Source of the DNA: a virus
Virus record (IMG/VR): IMGVR_UViG_3300032770_000007
Span: 1-64,000 of that record
DNA: 64,000 nt
Direction: 5' to 3' (one strand)
Shown: positions 24,165 through 32,677 of the stretch, in pieces
Layout: every line of letters starts with the position of its first letter
Position numbering within the stretch: the first letter of the stretch is position 1
Notes under the pieces: model-generated
Databases searched by the model: none
Seen by the model: the letters and a program-made list of their open reading frames with translations, nothing else
Told to the model about the DNA's origin: nothing
Made by a program: the position numbers and the translations under genes

Positions 24165-24369
24165 TCACGATCCTCACATTATTCATATGAATGCTATATT
24201 CCGTCTTGCCTCTAACAAAGAGGTAATAATCATCTAGAGTTCCTCTCAACTCCTTTTCCACAAACACATTGTCTGCTTCAGGAGAAGCAATCCAAGGAGC
24301 AAAAGAGGCTAACTTGGTCAGATCCCTGACCACTCCGGTAGAACCCGGATCTACTTTGAACAACTTCAT
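24157..24369 (-). CDS. Small hypothetical protein
   Basis: 70 residues from the ATG giving MKLFKVDPGS, chosen because GGAGGTATAATA precedes it. Beta-rich (YYLFVRGKTEYSIHMNNVR). No family recognised. Confidence 0.5.
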   Translation of the reverse strand: MKLFKVDPGSTGVVRDLTKLASFAPWIASPEADNVFVEKELRGTLDDYYLFVRGKTEYSIHMNNVRIVNE

Positions 24370-24394
24370 TATTATACCTCCAATATCTGTAAGA

Positions 24395-24913
24395 CTAAAC
24401 ACGAGGATGAACAGGACACTCTAAATCTTCTCTGATCTCCTTACTATTACAAATACAATCAGGATGTTCTGGAACAATTTCTCCAACCGGTTCTTCTGGT
24501 TCTATTACAAATCCTGACACTTCACAATACCTATCCACAATCAAATCAATCAACTTTGGAGCCCTATATGCAAAATTATCTGGAATGTTTAGAACATAGA
24601 TAGGAACTTCTTTACCCTTGAACTCTTTCAATGCTTTCAAATCATAGGCTCTCTCCAAGATTTTCTTATGGGTCTGTTCCATGCATACGATTTCATCACA
24701 CCATTGCATTAAAACTTCATCAGTCCAGATCAATGCATAATCTTCAACAGCACCAGCAGCCCGAGTATTGAAGTTGAAAGGCGCATTACTCAATACCCAG
24801 GCTGCAGTTGGAGAGCGCAAAATACCACCAGAGCACACACAAAGAACTCTTTTATAATCTTCTGGATGTTGGTATTGATTATGACAAGTAGCTATTCTAT
24901 TCATCATTCCCAT
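24395..24913 (-). CDS. Low-molecular-weight phosphatase-like protein
   Basis: 172 residues. VLCVCSGGILRSPTAA contains the Cx5R(S/T) P-loop of low-molecular-weight tyrosine phosphatases, and YVLNIPDNF supplies a candidate Asp general acid. The C-terminus has Cys residues (CICNSKEI...ECPVHP). It could act on phosphoproteins or arsenate-type substrates; target unknown. Neighbour of a metallophosphoesterase and RNA-repair genes. Confidence 0.6.
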   Translation of the reverse strand: MGMMNRIATCHNQYQHPEDYKRVLCVCSGGILRSPTAAWVLSNAPFNFNTRAAGAVEDYALIWTDEVLMQWCDEIVCMEQTHKKILERAYDLKALKEFKGKEVPIYVLNIPDNFAYRAPKLIDLIVDRYCEVSGFVIEPEEPVGEIVPEHPDCICNSKEIREDLECPVHPRV

Positions 24914-25494
24914 TATAAATCTCCCATTTTATCATGATGTGCACGCACTGGTCTCTGACTGAGAATAGCATCAACTTCTTCCCAGGTCCAGAGAGTCATG
25001 TCACTCTTTGGACGACTATCAATACCCACATCCATGCAACGACCTGGTATACCAGGATGCTGCAGATGCCCATATCTAGAATGAATATGACCATAGAGAT
25101 GATATGACCCATGATGGATCTTGTGCCATTCATACATTGGATAATGAAACAGTACAAGTCTCTTTCCATCAATATTGATTTCTCTATAATCAGCAACAGA
25201 CACAAACTTTGATCTGAGTGTGCTATTACTTTGGATTACCTTGTCATGATTTCCATAAACCAAAAACTTCTGGCCTGGCAGTCTATCCATGATGGCAATA
25301 GCTTCCTCTGCTCGGCAAAAGAACACATCACCAAGCATGTAAACAATATCTTCAGGCTCTACCTGAGATTGCCATTTCTGAATCATTAGAGCATTCATTT
25401 CTTCTACCGTTTCCCCTTGTCGAGTAGTTGGGCAGAACTTACGAATATTCTTATGCCAGAAATGGTTATCAGAAGTGAAATAAATCTTGGACAC
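24913..25494 (-). CDS. Metallophosphoesterase
   Basis: 193 residues with the calcineurin-like set: TSDNHFWHKN (D, H), YMLGDVFF (D), VYGNHDKV (NHD), FHYPM and LYGHIHSR (GHxH). Such small phosphoesterases act on nucleotides or RNA 2',3'-cyclic ends. It abuts the RNA ligase gene, which suggests a role in RNA repair or nucleotide turnover. Confidence 0.75.
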   Translation of the reverse strand: MSKIYFTSDNHFWHKNIRKFCPTTRQGETVEEMNALMIQKWQSQVEPEDIVYMLGDVFFCRAEEAIAIMDRLPGQKFLVYGNHDKVIQSNSTLRSKFVSVADYREINIDGKRLVLFHYPMYEWHKIHHGSYHLYGHIHSRYGHLQHPGIPGRCMDVGIDSRPKSDMTLWTWEEVDAILSQRPVRAHHDKMGDL

Positions 25495-26372
25495 TACTTG
25501 TAAAAATCTCTTATATACTGTAAACGATCTTGCTCATTCATACCAATGAAAAAGTCTTGATTAGTTTTGATATGATCTATCAATGGATAAAACTCTTCAT
25601 CAACTGTAGCTTTTGGATTGACACTATTTAACACATCAAAAAGATTAGTCTTGCGTGCCAAAAACTTAGACACTAGGTAAAAAGGAGACTTCATTTTCAA
25701 AGTCACATCATTACCATAAACAACAATGCCTTCCTTTTTATAGCTCTTCATCCTCTCTATCCAAAATCCAAAAGTCTCTGTATCATCCCATTCTGGTCTA
25801 TTAACCAAAAGCTTATCAGCAATATGATCCAAAGCCTCTTCACTCATCATTTGACCACTACTTAGTCTTCTACCACCAATCAAATATGCATCCTGAACTT
25901 CTGGAATAATATGAGGATCAGCGATATCACAAATCTCAAATATGAATGTATATCCTGGTTCTACTACAATATGATCTAAATGGTTTCTGGCCATCCCAAC
26001 ATATTCACTATCCAAAGAACCTGTGGTTGAAATAATCTGACGCCCATCCTCTAACTTTGTTAGACAGGCCATGAAACCATTAATCTTTGAAACAGCTATT
26101 ACCTTTTCCTTTGGATCTATAGTTGTGTTATTTTCCCCATGATTGAAAATCTTTGTAAAAGGCCACACAACAATGTTGTAATCTTTGTCTACAACCATAC
26201 CTCTCATTTCCATGAGCTCAGGACACCAAAGATTATCATAAAATACTTTGCGCTTGTACTTCAAAACATACAAGTCAGGATAAGTGGTAGATTGATGTCG
26301 AGAAACTAACTTTGGATTGGTTTCTACAAACTTTCTAAGCTCATCAGACGTAAACTTCATACTCTTTTGCAT
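25494..26372 (-). CDS. RNA ligase (T4 Rnl1-like)
   Basis: 292 residues. Motif I is VSKINGF (KxxG with the AMP-accepting Lys), preceded by MRGMVV and PFTKIFNHGEN, close to the T4 Rnl1 block FRKFFN. Motif III FIFEIC, motif IV KEGIVVY, motif V TLKMKSP. T4 Rnl1 repairs anticodon-nicked tRNA together with Pnkp. The kinase is encoded next door. The C-terminal domain of T4 Rnl1 (374 residues) is shortened here. Confidence 0.75.
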   Translation of the reverse strand: MQKSMKFTSDELRKFVETNPKLVSRHQSTTYPDLYVLKYKRKVFYDNLWCPELMEMRGMVVDKDYNIVVWPFTKIFNHGENNTTIDPKEKVIAVSKINGFMACLTKLEDGRQIISTTGSLDSEYVGMARNHLDHIVVEPGYTFIFEICDIADPHIIPEVQDAYLIGGRRLSSGQMMSEEALDHIADKLLVNRPEWDDTETFGFWIERMKSYKKEGIVVYGNDVTLKMKSPFYLVSKFLARKTNLFDVLNSVNPKATVDEEFYPLIDHIKTNQDFFIGMNEQDRLQYIRDFYK

Positions 26373-26802
26373 TTCTATAAGTCACAGGACAATCATCAAT
26401 AAAAGCAGAAAGAACTTCATTTGTAGTGAATCTCTTTCTCATATTTTCTAATACTCTTTCTGGGACATTATGAATGTTACCATACTCTTCTAAACATTCA
26501 ATCATGACTACATCAATATTCAATGCAGCGGCCTTGAGCAAATAAGGTTTTAGTTCTGAATATCTAGTAAAGGTATTACTAACGATTACATCACTACCAT
26601 TTTCAAGTTCAGCATAAGTATTCTCTAGACACCAATCATGAGCCTGACCTATGAATTCCCCCACAAAATAATAGTTACCTTCAACATCAGTGAAGAACTG
26701 GTCTGCCTCAAAATGTTTAGCATTATATTCGTGTGCCAATCTTTTTGCTAATGTACTCTTTCCTGATCCTGGTAATCCTCTAACCAAATATAATGTCATC
26801 AC
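26344..26802 (-). CDS. PNK-like polynucleotide kinase (kinase domain only)
   Basis: 152 residues. P-loop LVRGLPGSGKSTLAKRLAHE, then EADQFF (the Asp of PNK kinases), NTFTRYSELKPYL (lid region) as in T4 Pnkp. The phosphatase domain of T4 Pnkp is missing; the nearby phosphatases might replace it. Overlaps the RNA ligase start, so the two are co-expressed. Confidence 0.7.
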   Translation of the reverse strand: MMTLYLVRGLPGSGKSTLAKRLAHEYNAKHFEADQFFTDVEGNYYFVGEFIGQAHDWCLENTYAELENGSDVIVSNTFTRYSELKPYLLKAAALNIDVVMIECLEEYGNIHNVPERVLENMRKRFTTNEVLSAFIDDCPVTYRNAKEYEVYV

Positions 26803-26811
26803 ACCACCATC

Positions 26812-27171
26812 CTAATTCAACTTGATTTTGCTATTTGCCAACTCTTCAATATGCTTACCCACACCAATCGGATCTACCTGATATTGTTTAATCAACAACA
26901 TCAGCTGTTCAATCTGCTTATCTTTCAGTTCTAGGGCACCAGTATAACTAGCAGAAAGTCTGTTGATCTTTTCCGCTAATTCATCTGGATCTACAGCGAA
27001 CTGCTTGAATCTACTCAGTTCATTAGTCATGTGCGCAATGTTTGGTACTGCTGTACGCCATTGCACTAATTCAGCAACCATTTCTACTGGAGAAAGTTTT
27101 GATACTTCTATCTTGATTGCTTCTGGTTCAAATAGATTTTCAATATTTGCCTGTTCAACTTCGGTGGTCAT
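26812..27171 (-). CDS. Helical protein
   Basis: 119 residues, mostly helical with a coiled coil in the middle (LAEKINRLSASYTGALELKD). No recognised motif. Follows the kinase gene by 9 bases. Confidence 0.5.
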   Translation of the reverse strand: MTTEVEQANIENLFEPEAIKIEVSKLSPVEMVAELVQWRTAVPNIAHMTNELSRFKQFAVDPDELAEKINRLSASYTGALELKDKQIEQLMLLIKQYQVDPIGVGKHIEELANSKIKLN

Positions 27172-27389
27172 CGTTCCTCTGAATGACGTATGTCATATAC
27201 GCTAAACTCTAAGATATTAATATTTAGACCTACCAAACCGAGCCTAAATCCAGGAGCATGATCTCCCTTGAGCATTAGCATGAAGTCAATATTGAAAAGA
27301 GTTATGAGACTCCAATCCCCAACAAAGGGATGGAATAGCACCAACTCAACAACCTTAAATGTTTTGGGTATTTTCCAGGACTTGATCAT
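27168..27389 (-). CDS. Small beta-rich protein
   Basis: 73 residues ending HAPGFRLGLVGLNINILEFS, VYDIRH, a beta-strand pattern common in tiny phage proteins. It overlaps genes on both ends by a few bases. Function unknown. Confidence 0.5.
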   Translation of the reverse strand: MIKSWKIPKTFKVVELVLFHPFVGDWSLITLFNIDFMLMLKGDHAPGFRLGLVGLNINILEFSVYDIRHSEER

Positions 27390-27534
27390 CCTTTGCTGCC
27401 TTCAACTTAGCCAAGAGCTTGGCTGTAGTGACCCTGTCTGTCAGTTGTCCAAAGTATCGAACTTGCAACCTGACAGAAATCCTATTTGGATTCCACCAAT
27501 AGGCTTTCAACTGTGGATAGTGTGTGATTGTCAT
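27355..27534 (-). CDS. Small hypothetical protein
   Basis: About 59 residues starting MTITHYPQLKAYWWNPNR, overlapping TGA of the previous gene (ATGACAATC). Basic, with a helical C-terminus (TTAKLLAKLKAAKDDQ). Function unknown. Confidence 0.5.
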   Translation of the reverse strand: MTITHYPQLKAYWWNPNRISVRLQVRYFGQLTDRVTTAKLLAKLKAAKDDQVLENTQNI

Positions 27535-27695
27535 AGTAATGTAATCGCCCAAAATAGCATGAATGCAACCAATACTGTTGTCAGCGAACTTGTGGCATCA
27601 GCCTTTCCTGCACTAATACCAGTAATAATATAACTCAAAAGAGTTGTGCTTGCTAACACAATATAGACCCATAAAAAAGCATGAACTGAGAACAT
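27531..27695 (-). CDS. Small two-helix membrane protein
   Basis: 54 residues. Two transmembrane segments (AFLWVYIVLASTTLLSYII and TTVLVAFMLFWAITLL). ATGA overlap with the following gene supports translation. Confidence 0.6.
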   Translation of the reverse strand: MFSVHAFLWVYIVLASTTLLSYIITGISAGKADATSSLTTVLVAFMLFWAITLL

Positions 27696-27697
27696 CG

Positions 27698-27841
27698 TTA
27701 CCTCTTTCTTGAGCCTGGAAGTTTATAGCCACCCTGCTCCTTGCGTTGTTGAACCTTTGAATCAGAAGCTTTTGCCATGAGGTCACGAAAACCTTTCTGA
27801 CGTGCTTCCAATCGACGTTGAATCTTTTTGCCTGCTTTCAA
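27698..27841 (-). CDS. Small basic protein, UUG start
   Basis: 47 residues starting at TTG (27841) six bases after AGGAGG. Sequence MKAGKKIQRRLEARQKGFRD then KQGGYKLPGSRKR-like end, very rich in Lys and Arg; could bind nucleic acid. No ATG start would keep the conserved-looking N-terminus. Confidence 0.55.
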   Translation of the reverse strand: MKAGKKIQRRLEARQKGFRDLMAKASDSKVQQRKEQGGYKLPGSRKR

Positions 27842-27853
27842 TCCAAACCTCCT

Positions 27854-28033
27854 TCAAGCATTATCAATAACCCACATTAAAAAAGAAACAAACAGAAAAA
27901 TAATCGGCACCGCCAAAACTATAGCAAGAGCATACTTCCAACCCACAATAGGTTCACAGACCAAAAACATGGCTGTCAAAAAAGCGATGCTAAGAAAACT
28001 TAGTGCTGTTCTTGCAATGAACTTTTTAGTCAT
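27854..28033 (-). CDS. Small membrane protein
   Basis: 59 residues with two hydrophobic helices (ALSFLSIAFLTAMFLVC and LAIVLAVPIIFLFVSFLM). Its start overlaps the stop of the next gene. Unknown role. Confidence 0.6.
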   Translation of the reverse strand: MTKKFIARTALSFLSIAFLTAMFLVCEPIVGWKYALAIVLAVPIIFLFVSFLMWVIDNA

Positions 28034-28229
28034 TCTTTACCTTATACAGTTCTAACTCATCATCCGTATGAGGCTCTGGGTGACCTGGGAAATCATCCCA
28101 GGTCACATTATAGCATCCTTCACCACATGGTCCACAACTCACAATCCCCACAATCTTTCCAGGAGAGTTATAAATCCCCTTGTCCACATCATAGGAACTC
28201 AAAACACGATCACCAACCTTGAACTTCAA
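28026..28229 (-). CDS. Small protein, UUG start
   Basis: 67 residues from TTG, seven bases after GGAAGG and overlapping the previous TGA (TTGA). FKVGDRVLSSYDVDKGIYNS and PGKIVGIV are typical of SH3-like YopX/KOW-type barrels, then CGPCGEGCYNVTWDDFPG. Function unknown. Confidence 0.5.
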   Translation of the reverse strand: MKFKVGDRVLSSYDVDKGIYNSPGKIVGIVSCGPCGEGCYNVTWDDFPGHPEPHTDDELELYKVKND

Positions 28230-28996
28230 GGTGCAACCTTCCCATTCAGAACCCAATCACCCTCGGCGGTGAAAGGTGACTTCTCGCCCCAGGGCAGATG
28301 CCAGTGCTCAGCGCAGATCGGACCATAGCCCATGTTGAGGCTGCGTGGGTCACTCAGAGGCAAAGAACAGAAACAGCAGTTTCCGGTCAGCTTGCCATGA
28401 AGGATCGCAGTCTTCTCAGGCTCAGCACAGAACACCTTCAGAAGATCCATGAGCTCCGTCTTCGCATCATTTCCTGCCTGCCTCAGAACCAACTCATGGT
28501 TACCTATGTTGATCCAACCATAAGTCAGCCCATAAGTGTCCCCATTCATGTAGAGACGGCCACGAAACTCATTCAGAGAGAACCGAACCTTGCGAGCATG
28601 CCGGGAAACCGTGCCAGCCGCAAAGCCTGTTGGGTTGTCCAGAAGCAGAGTAATCTTGGGTCTCTTCAGGTGCTGGCGCGCATTAGAGAACATCGCCATC
28701 ACCTTGGTAATATCCACCGTCTCAACAGCCGGAGGGACTGCTACGGCTGCGTTCGTCTTGGCATGGTAGGCATGTGTCTGTGCGATAATCTTCTGCACGC
28801 AGGCCATCTGTTTCGGTGAAGGCTTCTTCACCCGAATCATGTCCTGAGAGAATGCCACCTGCTTAGAGTAGACCTTGGCAGTAAGCACCAACTCATAGAG
28901 TTCTGCCTGTTCTGGAGTAGCCAGGGACACATTCACGTCCTGAGTACCTGTGCTCACAACCACCATGTTACCCATTCTACTCTTGAAAGTCGCCAT
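28226..28996 (-). CDS. DUF6011-like protein of higher GC content
   Basis: 256 residues from MATFKSRMGN behind TAGGAGACAGACA. The C-terminal CCFCSLPLSDPRSLNMGYGP followed by ICAEHWHLPWG is the zinc-like motif of DUF6011-type proteins. The rest is unrecognised. The gene is visibly richer in G and C than its neighbours, a sign of recent transfer. It has its own strong promoter at 29023-29051. Confidence 0.55.
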   Translation of the reverse strand: MATFKSRMGNMVVVSTGTQDVNVSLATPEQAELYELVLTAKVYSKQVAFSQDMIRVKKPSPKQMACVQKIIAQTHAYHAKTNAAVAVPPAVETVDITKVMAMFSNARQHLKRPKITLLLDNPTGFAAGTVSRHARKVRFSLNEFRGRLYMNGDTYGLTYGWINIGNHELVLRQAGNDAKTELMDLLKVFCAEPEKTAILHGKLTGNCCFCSLPLSDPRSLNMGYGPICAEHWHLPWGEKSPFTAEGDWVLNGKVAP

Positions 28997-29022
28997 TGTC
29001 TGTCTCCTATCCAAGTAAAGCC

Positions 29023-29051
29023 ATTATACTCTTACAAGGATCAGAAGTAAA
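29023..29051 (-). promoter_or_regulatory. Sigma70-type promoter, repeated cassette copy 1
   Basis: TTTACT and TATAAT separated by 17 bases, inside a cassette beginning TATAGTGCTTTACTTC and ending in a TAGGAGA Shine-Dalgarno. Near-copies at 29586, 38994 and 53479. Confidence 0.8.
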
Positions 29052-29079
29052 GCACTATAAACTGAATGAATACAACATG

Positions 29080-29382
29080 TTACTTCAGAGGAATTTCGAT
29101 CCCAGCTCTAGCATTGAATACTTCATGCCGACCATCCAATGGCTCCAGGGTCACTTCCTCACCAAGTTCAATGTAGAGTTTTGAACCTGGTCTTTTGGCT
29201 TCCCACTTTGCTAGAACACCCATTCCACTATAGCCATAGTTTGTGGGATGATCTGTGAATGGTTCATGCTGTGTCAGATGGGATGTGTGCTCACCTTCAA
29301 TCTTCAGATAATCTGGTGCGAGCACACATCCACTGAGCGCCAAAAAAGGAACTATAAGTAAAGTCTTAGTCAATGATCTCAT
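29080..29382 (-). CDS. Lipoprotein
   Basis: 100 residues; signal peptide KTLLIVPFLALSGC with lipobox at Cys19. The mature part ends in alternating strands (KLYIELGEEVTLEPLDG, FNARAGIEIPL) that suggest an outer-membrane-associated beta fold. Function unknown. Confidence 0.6.
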   Translation of the reverse strand: MRSLTKTLLIVPFLALSGCVLAPDYLKIEGEHTSHLTQHEPFTDHPTNYGYSGMGVLAKWEAKRPGSKLYIELGEEVTLEPLDGRHEVFNARAGIEIPLK

Positions 29383-29561
29383 CCTTGCTCATAGTCATGT
29401 TTCTCATCCAGACAGCGGAGATCAACAAGATACACATTGGTTGCTGCCTCAACCACCACTGCAAAACCATCCACCTTCTCATAATATGAGAGAGCAGTGA
29501 CAGCCTCTGAGAGCGCTTTCACCACTTCATCATAAGTCGGCTTTTTGTGTAACTTTGCCAT
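29379..29561 (-). CDS. Small hypothetical protein
   Basis: 60 residues from MAKLHKKPTYDEVVKALSEA. Alpha/beta; overlaps the lipoprotein start (ATGA). It carries a promoter copy immediately upstream. Confidence 0.5.
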   Translation of the reverse strand: MAKLHKKPTYDEVVKALSEAVTALSYYEKVDGFAVVVEAATNVYLVDLRCLDEKHDYEQG

Positions 29562-29585
29562 CGTCATTTCCTATCTAGTAGGGCC

Positions 29586-29614
29586 ATTATACTCGGTACT
29601 ATTACAGAAGTAAA
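29586..29614 (-). promoter_or_regulatory. Sigma70-type promoter, repeated cassette copy 2
   Basis: TTTACT, 17-base spacer, TATAAT, the same arrangement as copy 1 but more diverged. It drives the 29379-29561 and 29080-29382 genes. Confidence 0.75.
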
Positions 29615-29634
29615 GGACTATATTAGATGAATAT

Positions 29635-31008
29635 TCAATGACTTGCGGAGGCTCTGGCCTTTATTTCCTCAAAAGTCTGATTGATGAGTAGTTCTCCATT
29701 CAGATAAACAGTTTTCAAGGCTGAATTACCTACACAACCAGCAGGCAAAGTGTAGTATTTTCCATTGTCTTCTATCAAAGTAAACCGTCCCTTTTTGCTC
29801 TTCTTGTAAGGATCCTCAACTGGATCTTTATAGACATCATGCCATTCACCATTTATTCTAATAGCTGAACATTTCATAGCAAACTTCTGCGTATCCCTAT
29901 TCAATTGCTGGAGTAATGCTCCTCCCATTCCAAAGGAAACATTTTCTGTAGAATAGTTATCCAATGCTAGTCTGCCCAAAATCTGTTCAATAGAATCTTT
30001 ATTGACTCCATCACCCTGAATAATCCTAACATTATTCAGAACCTTGAAACCCTTTGAATTGATAGTTGAACCAAACTTCTTATCTAACAAAGCAGCAACA
30101 CGACAAACTACATCAGGAGGATTGCCAGAATCTGGTCTAATGACCACAATGGCACCACTATCAACAACTTTTTGCTTTAGTTGTTCTCCCCAAATGAATT
30201 CTACAGCATTGTAAATATCATAACTATCAGATACCACAGCAACCAAAGCACCTGGTCTGGCATATTTCTCCAACATATTGGCATAGGCTTTGGCCTCATT
30301 ATCTCTACCCCAGGAAGTAATAGTAGAATGTTCTGCTGCTGGAATAGAGAAACCAGGCATTTCAGAACTTCTATAATACTCAGCAACAGCCAAACAGGCT
30401 GGAATATTATCTGTTCCCTGAAAGTTAATCAAATGAGCCATGCCGCCCAACTCACAACTTTCTAGACTTGCTACTCCTCTAGAGCCAAAATCATTCAGTT
30501 TGAAATCAACATTCTCATTATCATCAGTCCTTTTTAGATATTTGAGAATAATCTTCTTGATTTCAGCGCTGATTGTTGCCACTGTGGTAGGATACCAGAT
30601 AGCTCTTAAAATAGAAGTTTCTATATATGAGGTTAGCCAATAACAATTTGGATCTGTGTTCTCTACTGTTACCAAGACATTCTTTGTAGGAATAACTGTT
30701 CCTTCAAGAACAGCATCAATCTTGAGAGGCAATTTGCCTCCATGATGATCTATGATGTACAACCAACCTTCTTCATTGAAAGGAACTCCATGGCGCTTAC
30801 AAAAGTATTTGGCTTCACTAACATCATCTCTAGTAATCCTCTTGACCAAATATTCCTTCAAATATGCCTGTAATCCAAAGAAAACAGTATTCGCATATTC
30901 ACCACCACGAGACTCGATATAAGAATAAACTATTTCTGTCCCTGGTGGATATTGAAGATAATGGGAAGCCTTATAACTATCAACATTCAAAATGATATTA
31001 CGTTTCAT
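29635..31008 (-). CDS. nadV: Nicotinamide phosphoribosyltransferase
   Basis: 457 residues, the usual length of NAMPT. DSYKASHYLQYPPGTEIVYS at the N-terminus, VFFGLQAYLKEYL, FNDFGSRGVASLESCELGG, AAEHSTITSWGRDNE with the catalytic His, VVSDSYDIYNAV and IRPDSGNPPDVV bind PRPP and product. It makes NMN from nicotinamide and PRPP. The next gene upstream makes NAD from NMN, so the two form a complete salvage route, as in vibriophage KVP40. Confidence 0.92.
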   Translation of the reverse strand: MKRNIILNVDSYKASHYLQYPPGTEIVYSYIESRGGEYANTVFFGLQAYLKEYLVKRITRDDVSEAKYFCKRHGVPFNEEGWLYIIDHHGGKLPLKIDAVLEGTVIPTKNVLVTVENTDPNCYWLTSYIETSILRAIWYPTTVATISAEIKKIILKYLKRTDDNENVDFKLNDFGSRGVASLESCELGGMAHLINFQGTDNIPACLAVAEYYRSSEMPGFSIPAAEHSTITSWGRDNEAKAYANMLEKYARPGALVAVVSDSYDIYNAVEFIWGEQLKQKVVDSGAIVVIRPDSGNPPDVVCRVAALLDKKFGSTINSKGFKVLNNVRIIQGDGVNKDSIEQILGRLALDNYSTENVSFGMGGALLQQLNRDTQKFAMKCSAIRINGEWHDVYKDPVEDPYKKSKKGRFTLIEDNGKYYTLPAGCVGNSALKTVYLNGELLINQTFEEIKARASASH

Positions 31009-31010
31009 GG

Positions 31011-32087
31011 CTAACTCCTATTGATCATATACATGCCAATAGAATGATGATCTTCAAATAACTGTTCACTCATATTATAAAAGTCTGAAATAGGTACCCA
31101 TTTGGCAACTTCAGCATCATCAGATCCCTTGATATAAGGTAAATGTCCTGGACTCATTAGAAGAAACAAACCAGCATGAGTGATAGTACGACCACGTAAT
31201 GATCTACCAGGAGCATCAAAAACATGGGTACTCTTGAGACAAGATTCTAAAACTTCTTCTGAAGCAAGTTGAGTTTCTTCAACCAACTCTCGAATCATTG
31301 AATGTTCTATTGTCTCATTCTGTCCTAAGAAACCACCAGGTAGAGCCCAAAGACCTTTGCCTGGGTGAGAACGTCTTTTGACTAAGAGAATATGCCCATC
31401 ACAAATAACAACAGCATCTGTTGTCACAAAAATGGGAGGATATTTCAATGAAGCGAACTGTGATTTATAGTCATTCAGAAACTTCCATTCCTCACATAAT
31501 GACTTATAGATATCTGAAAATCTGTCTTTCCAGTCATTGATATACTGATTGACCAAAGGAGGAACCAGGTCATCAATAGAAGCTTGGCTATAAAACAGCT
31601 GCTGTCTTACTTCTGTTCCAGAGGTAAAATGAGCCTGCTTGATTTCATGGAAGTCATACTGTGGGAACATATTCAGATAATATGAACTTTCATCTTTATA
31701 ATGACCCACAATCACCACTCTGGCTTCTTGCTTAGTTTTAATGAATGGCCAGAGCTCTTTATTTATGGCCTGTTGAACTTCTGCTACCCAGCGCTGATCA
31801 TTGTACAGATCATCCACAATAGGAGCATAATGAAATACCTTATCCAAAGGAGTTACTGCTCGTTCAATCATAGCAACTCTTTCATCATATGAAAAAGGAT
31901 TTTTAATATCTCGAGCAATCCAAGAAGAACCAACTAAAATCAAACGATGTTTGGCTATCTTGCCTGCTGCTGTAAATAGTTTCATATGTCCTAAATGGAC
32001 AGGCTGAAACCGACCAATCACCACAGCAAGGTCTGCTTGTGGCAACTCAATAGTCTTATCTGACCAAGATTTTGATTTAGATTTCAT
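31011..32087 (-). CDS. natV: NMN adenylyltransferase-Nudix fusion
   Basis: 358 residues. N-terminal nucleotidyltransferase domain: VVIGRFQPVHLGHMKLF with the HxGH motif, SSWIARDIKNPFSYDERVAM. C-terminal Nudix domain: GGFLGQNETIEHSMIREL, then VEET, a correct GX5EX7REUXEE box. It makes NAD from NMN and ATP, and the Nudix part may hydrolyse ADP-ribose or oxidised nucleotides. The stop is UAG two bases before the nadV ATG. Confidence 0.9.
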   Translation of the reverse strand: MKSKSKSWSDKTIELPQADLAVVIGRFQPVHLGHMKLFTAAGKIAKHRLILVGSSWIARDIKNPFSYDERVAMIERAVTPLDKVFHYAPIVDDLYNDQRWVAEVQQAINKELWPFIKTKQEARVVIVGHYKDESSYYLNMFPQYDFHEIKQAHFTSGTEVRQQLFYSQASIDDLVPPLVNQYINDWKDRFSDIYKSLCEEWKFLNDYKSQFASLKYPPIFVTTDAVVICDGHILLVKRRSHPGKGLWALPGGFLGQNETIEHSMIRELVEETQLASEEVLESCLKSTHVFDAPGRSLRGRTITHAGLFLLMSPGHLPYIKGSDDAEVAKWVPISDFYNMSEQLFEDHHSIGMYMINRS

Positions 32088-32144
32088 AGAGGTCTATCCT
32101 CCTAAGTTTTCAAGAACAAACAGTCTATCTGTTTCTGGCATTAT

Positions 32145-32390
32145 TTAGTTTGGACGTTTTTTAGAATAATCCCATTCCCACACTTCATCATCACGTACAC
32201 TACTTGAATAAACATTATTACCACGACGATATATCTTTTCTAACCAACGCCAATCACCATATCCTAAATGAACAGGATACCAAGTAAAATATATGTGCCA
32301 TGTCTGAAGATAGATTCTACGGTTAGACTCTCTTTGAGCCGCAAACAATCTTCTTCTATCAGGATCACCAAATAGCCAACCTAGTTTCAT
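32145..32390 (-). CDS. Small aromatic-rich protein
   Basis: 81 residues with many Trp, Tyr and Arg (HIYFTWYPVHLGYGDWRWLE). No family recognised. Adjacent to the next tiny gene with its ATG beside that stop. Confidence 0.5.
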   Translation of the reverse strand: MKLGWLFGDPDRRRLFAAQRESNRRIYLQTWHIYFTWYPVHLGYGDWRWLEKIYRRGNNVYSSSVRDDEVWEWDYSKKRPN

Positions 32391-32531
32391 TTATTGCCAC
32401 CCATTAATACACCACATAACAAAAATGACTAGAAAAAGTGCAATAGCAAAAGCCTGAATGAAACCCAACAAATTCATAAAAAAATGATTAGTGGGTGTTT
32501 CTTGTTCAGGTTGTTTACCAAAGTAAATCAT
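32391..32531 (-). CDS. Small membrane protein
   Basis: 46 residues from the ATG behind GGGAGCAATA. One transmembrane helix (FIQAFAIALFLVIFVMWC) after a polar N-terminus. Role unknown. Confidence 0.55.
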   Translation of the reverse strand: MIYFGKQPEQETPTNHFFMNLLGFIQAFAIALFLVIFVMWCINGWQ

Positions 32532-32542
32532 TATTGCTCCCA

Positions 32543-32677
32543 TTACCCGCGATTCTGGTCTATGCTATCATTTGTCTCAGTTATTTCTAACTGGCTTTTC
32601 AGCTGCCCCAACCCGTAATCTCGCCGAGTAAGGTCATCAATCACTGTTTGGGTTGCTGCCTCGGATGTTGTGGTCAC
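32543..32677 (-). CDS. Small helical protein, GUG start
   Basis: 44 residues from GTG (32677) with GGGAG about 12 bases upstream. Helical and charged (QTVIDDLTRRDYGLGQLKSQ). Weak but the only coding possibility in this 240-base interval. Confidence 0.4.
   Translation of the reverse strand: MTTTSEAATQTVIDDLTRRDYGLGQLKSQLEITETNDSIDQNRG

Noticed and set aside
12830-31013. Genome-wide reassignment of UAG suggested by the suppressor tRNA
   Set aside because: Large genes are open without in-frame UAG, and UAG ends gp32, the PilZ-like gene, a zinc-ribbon gene and natV at sensible positions with only short possible extensions.
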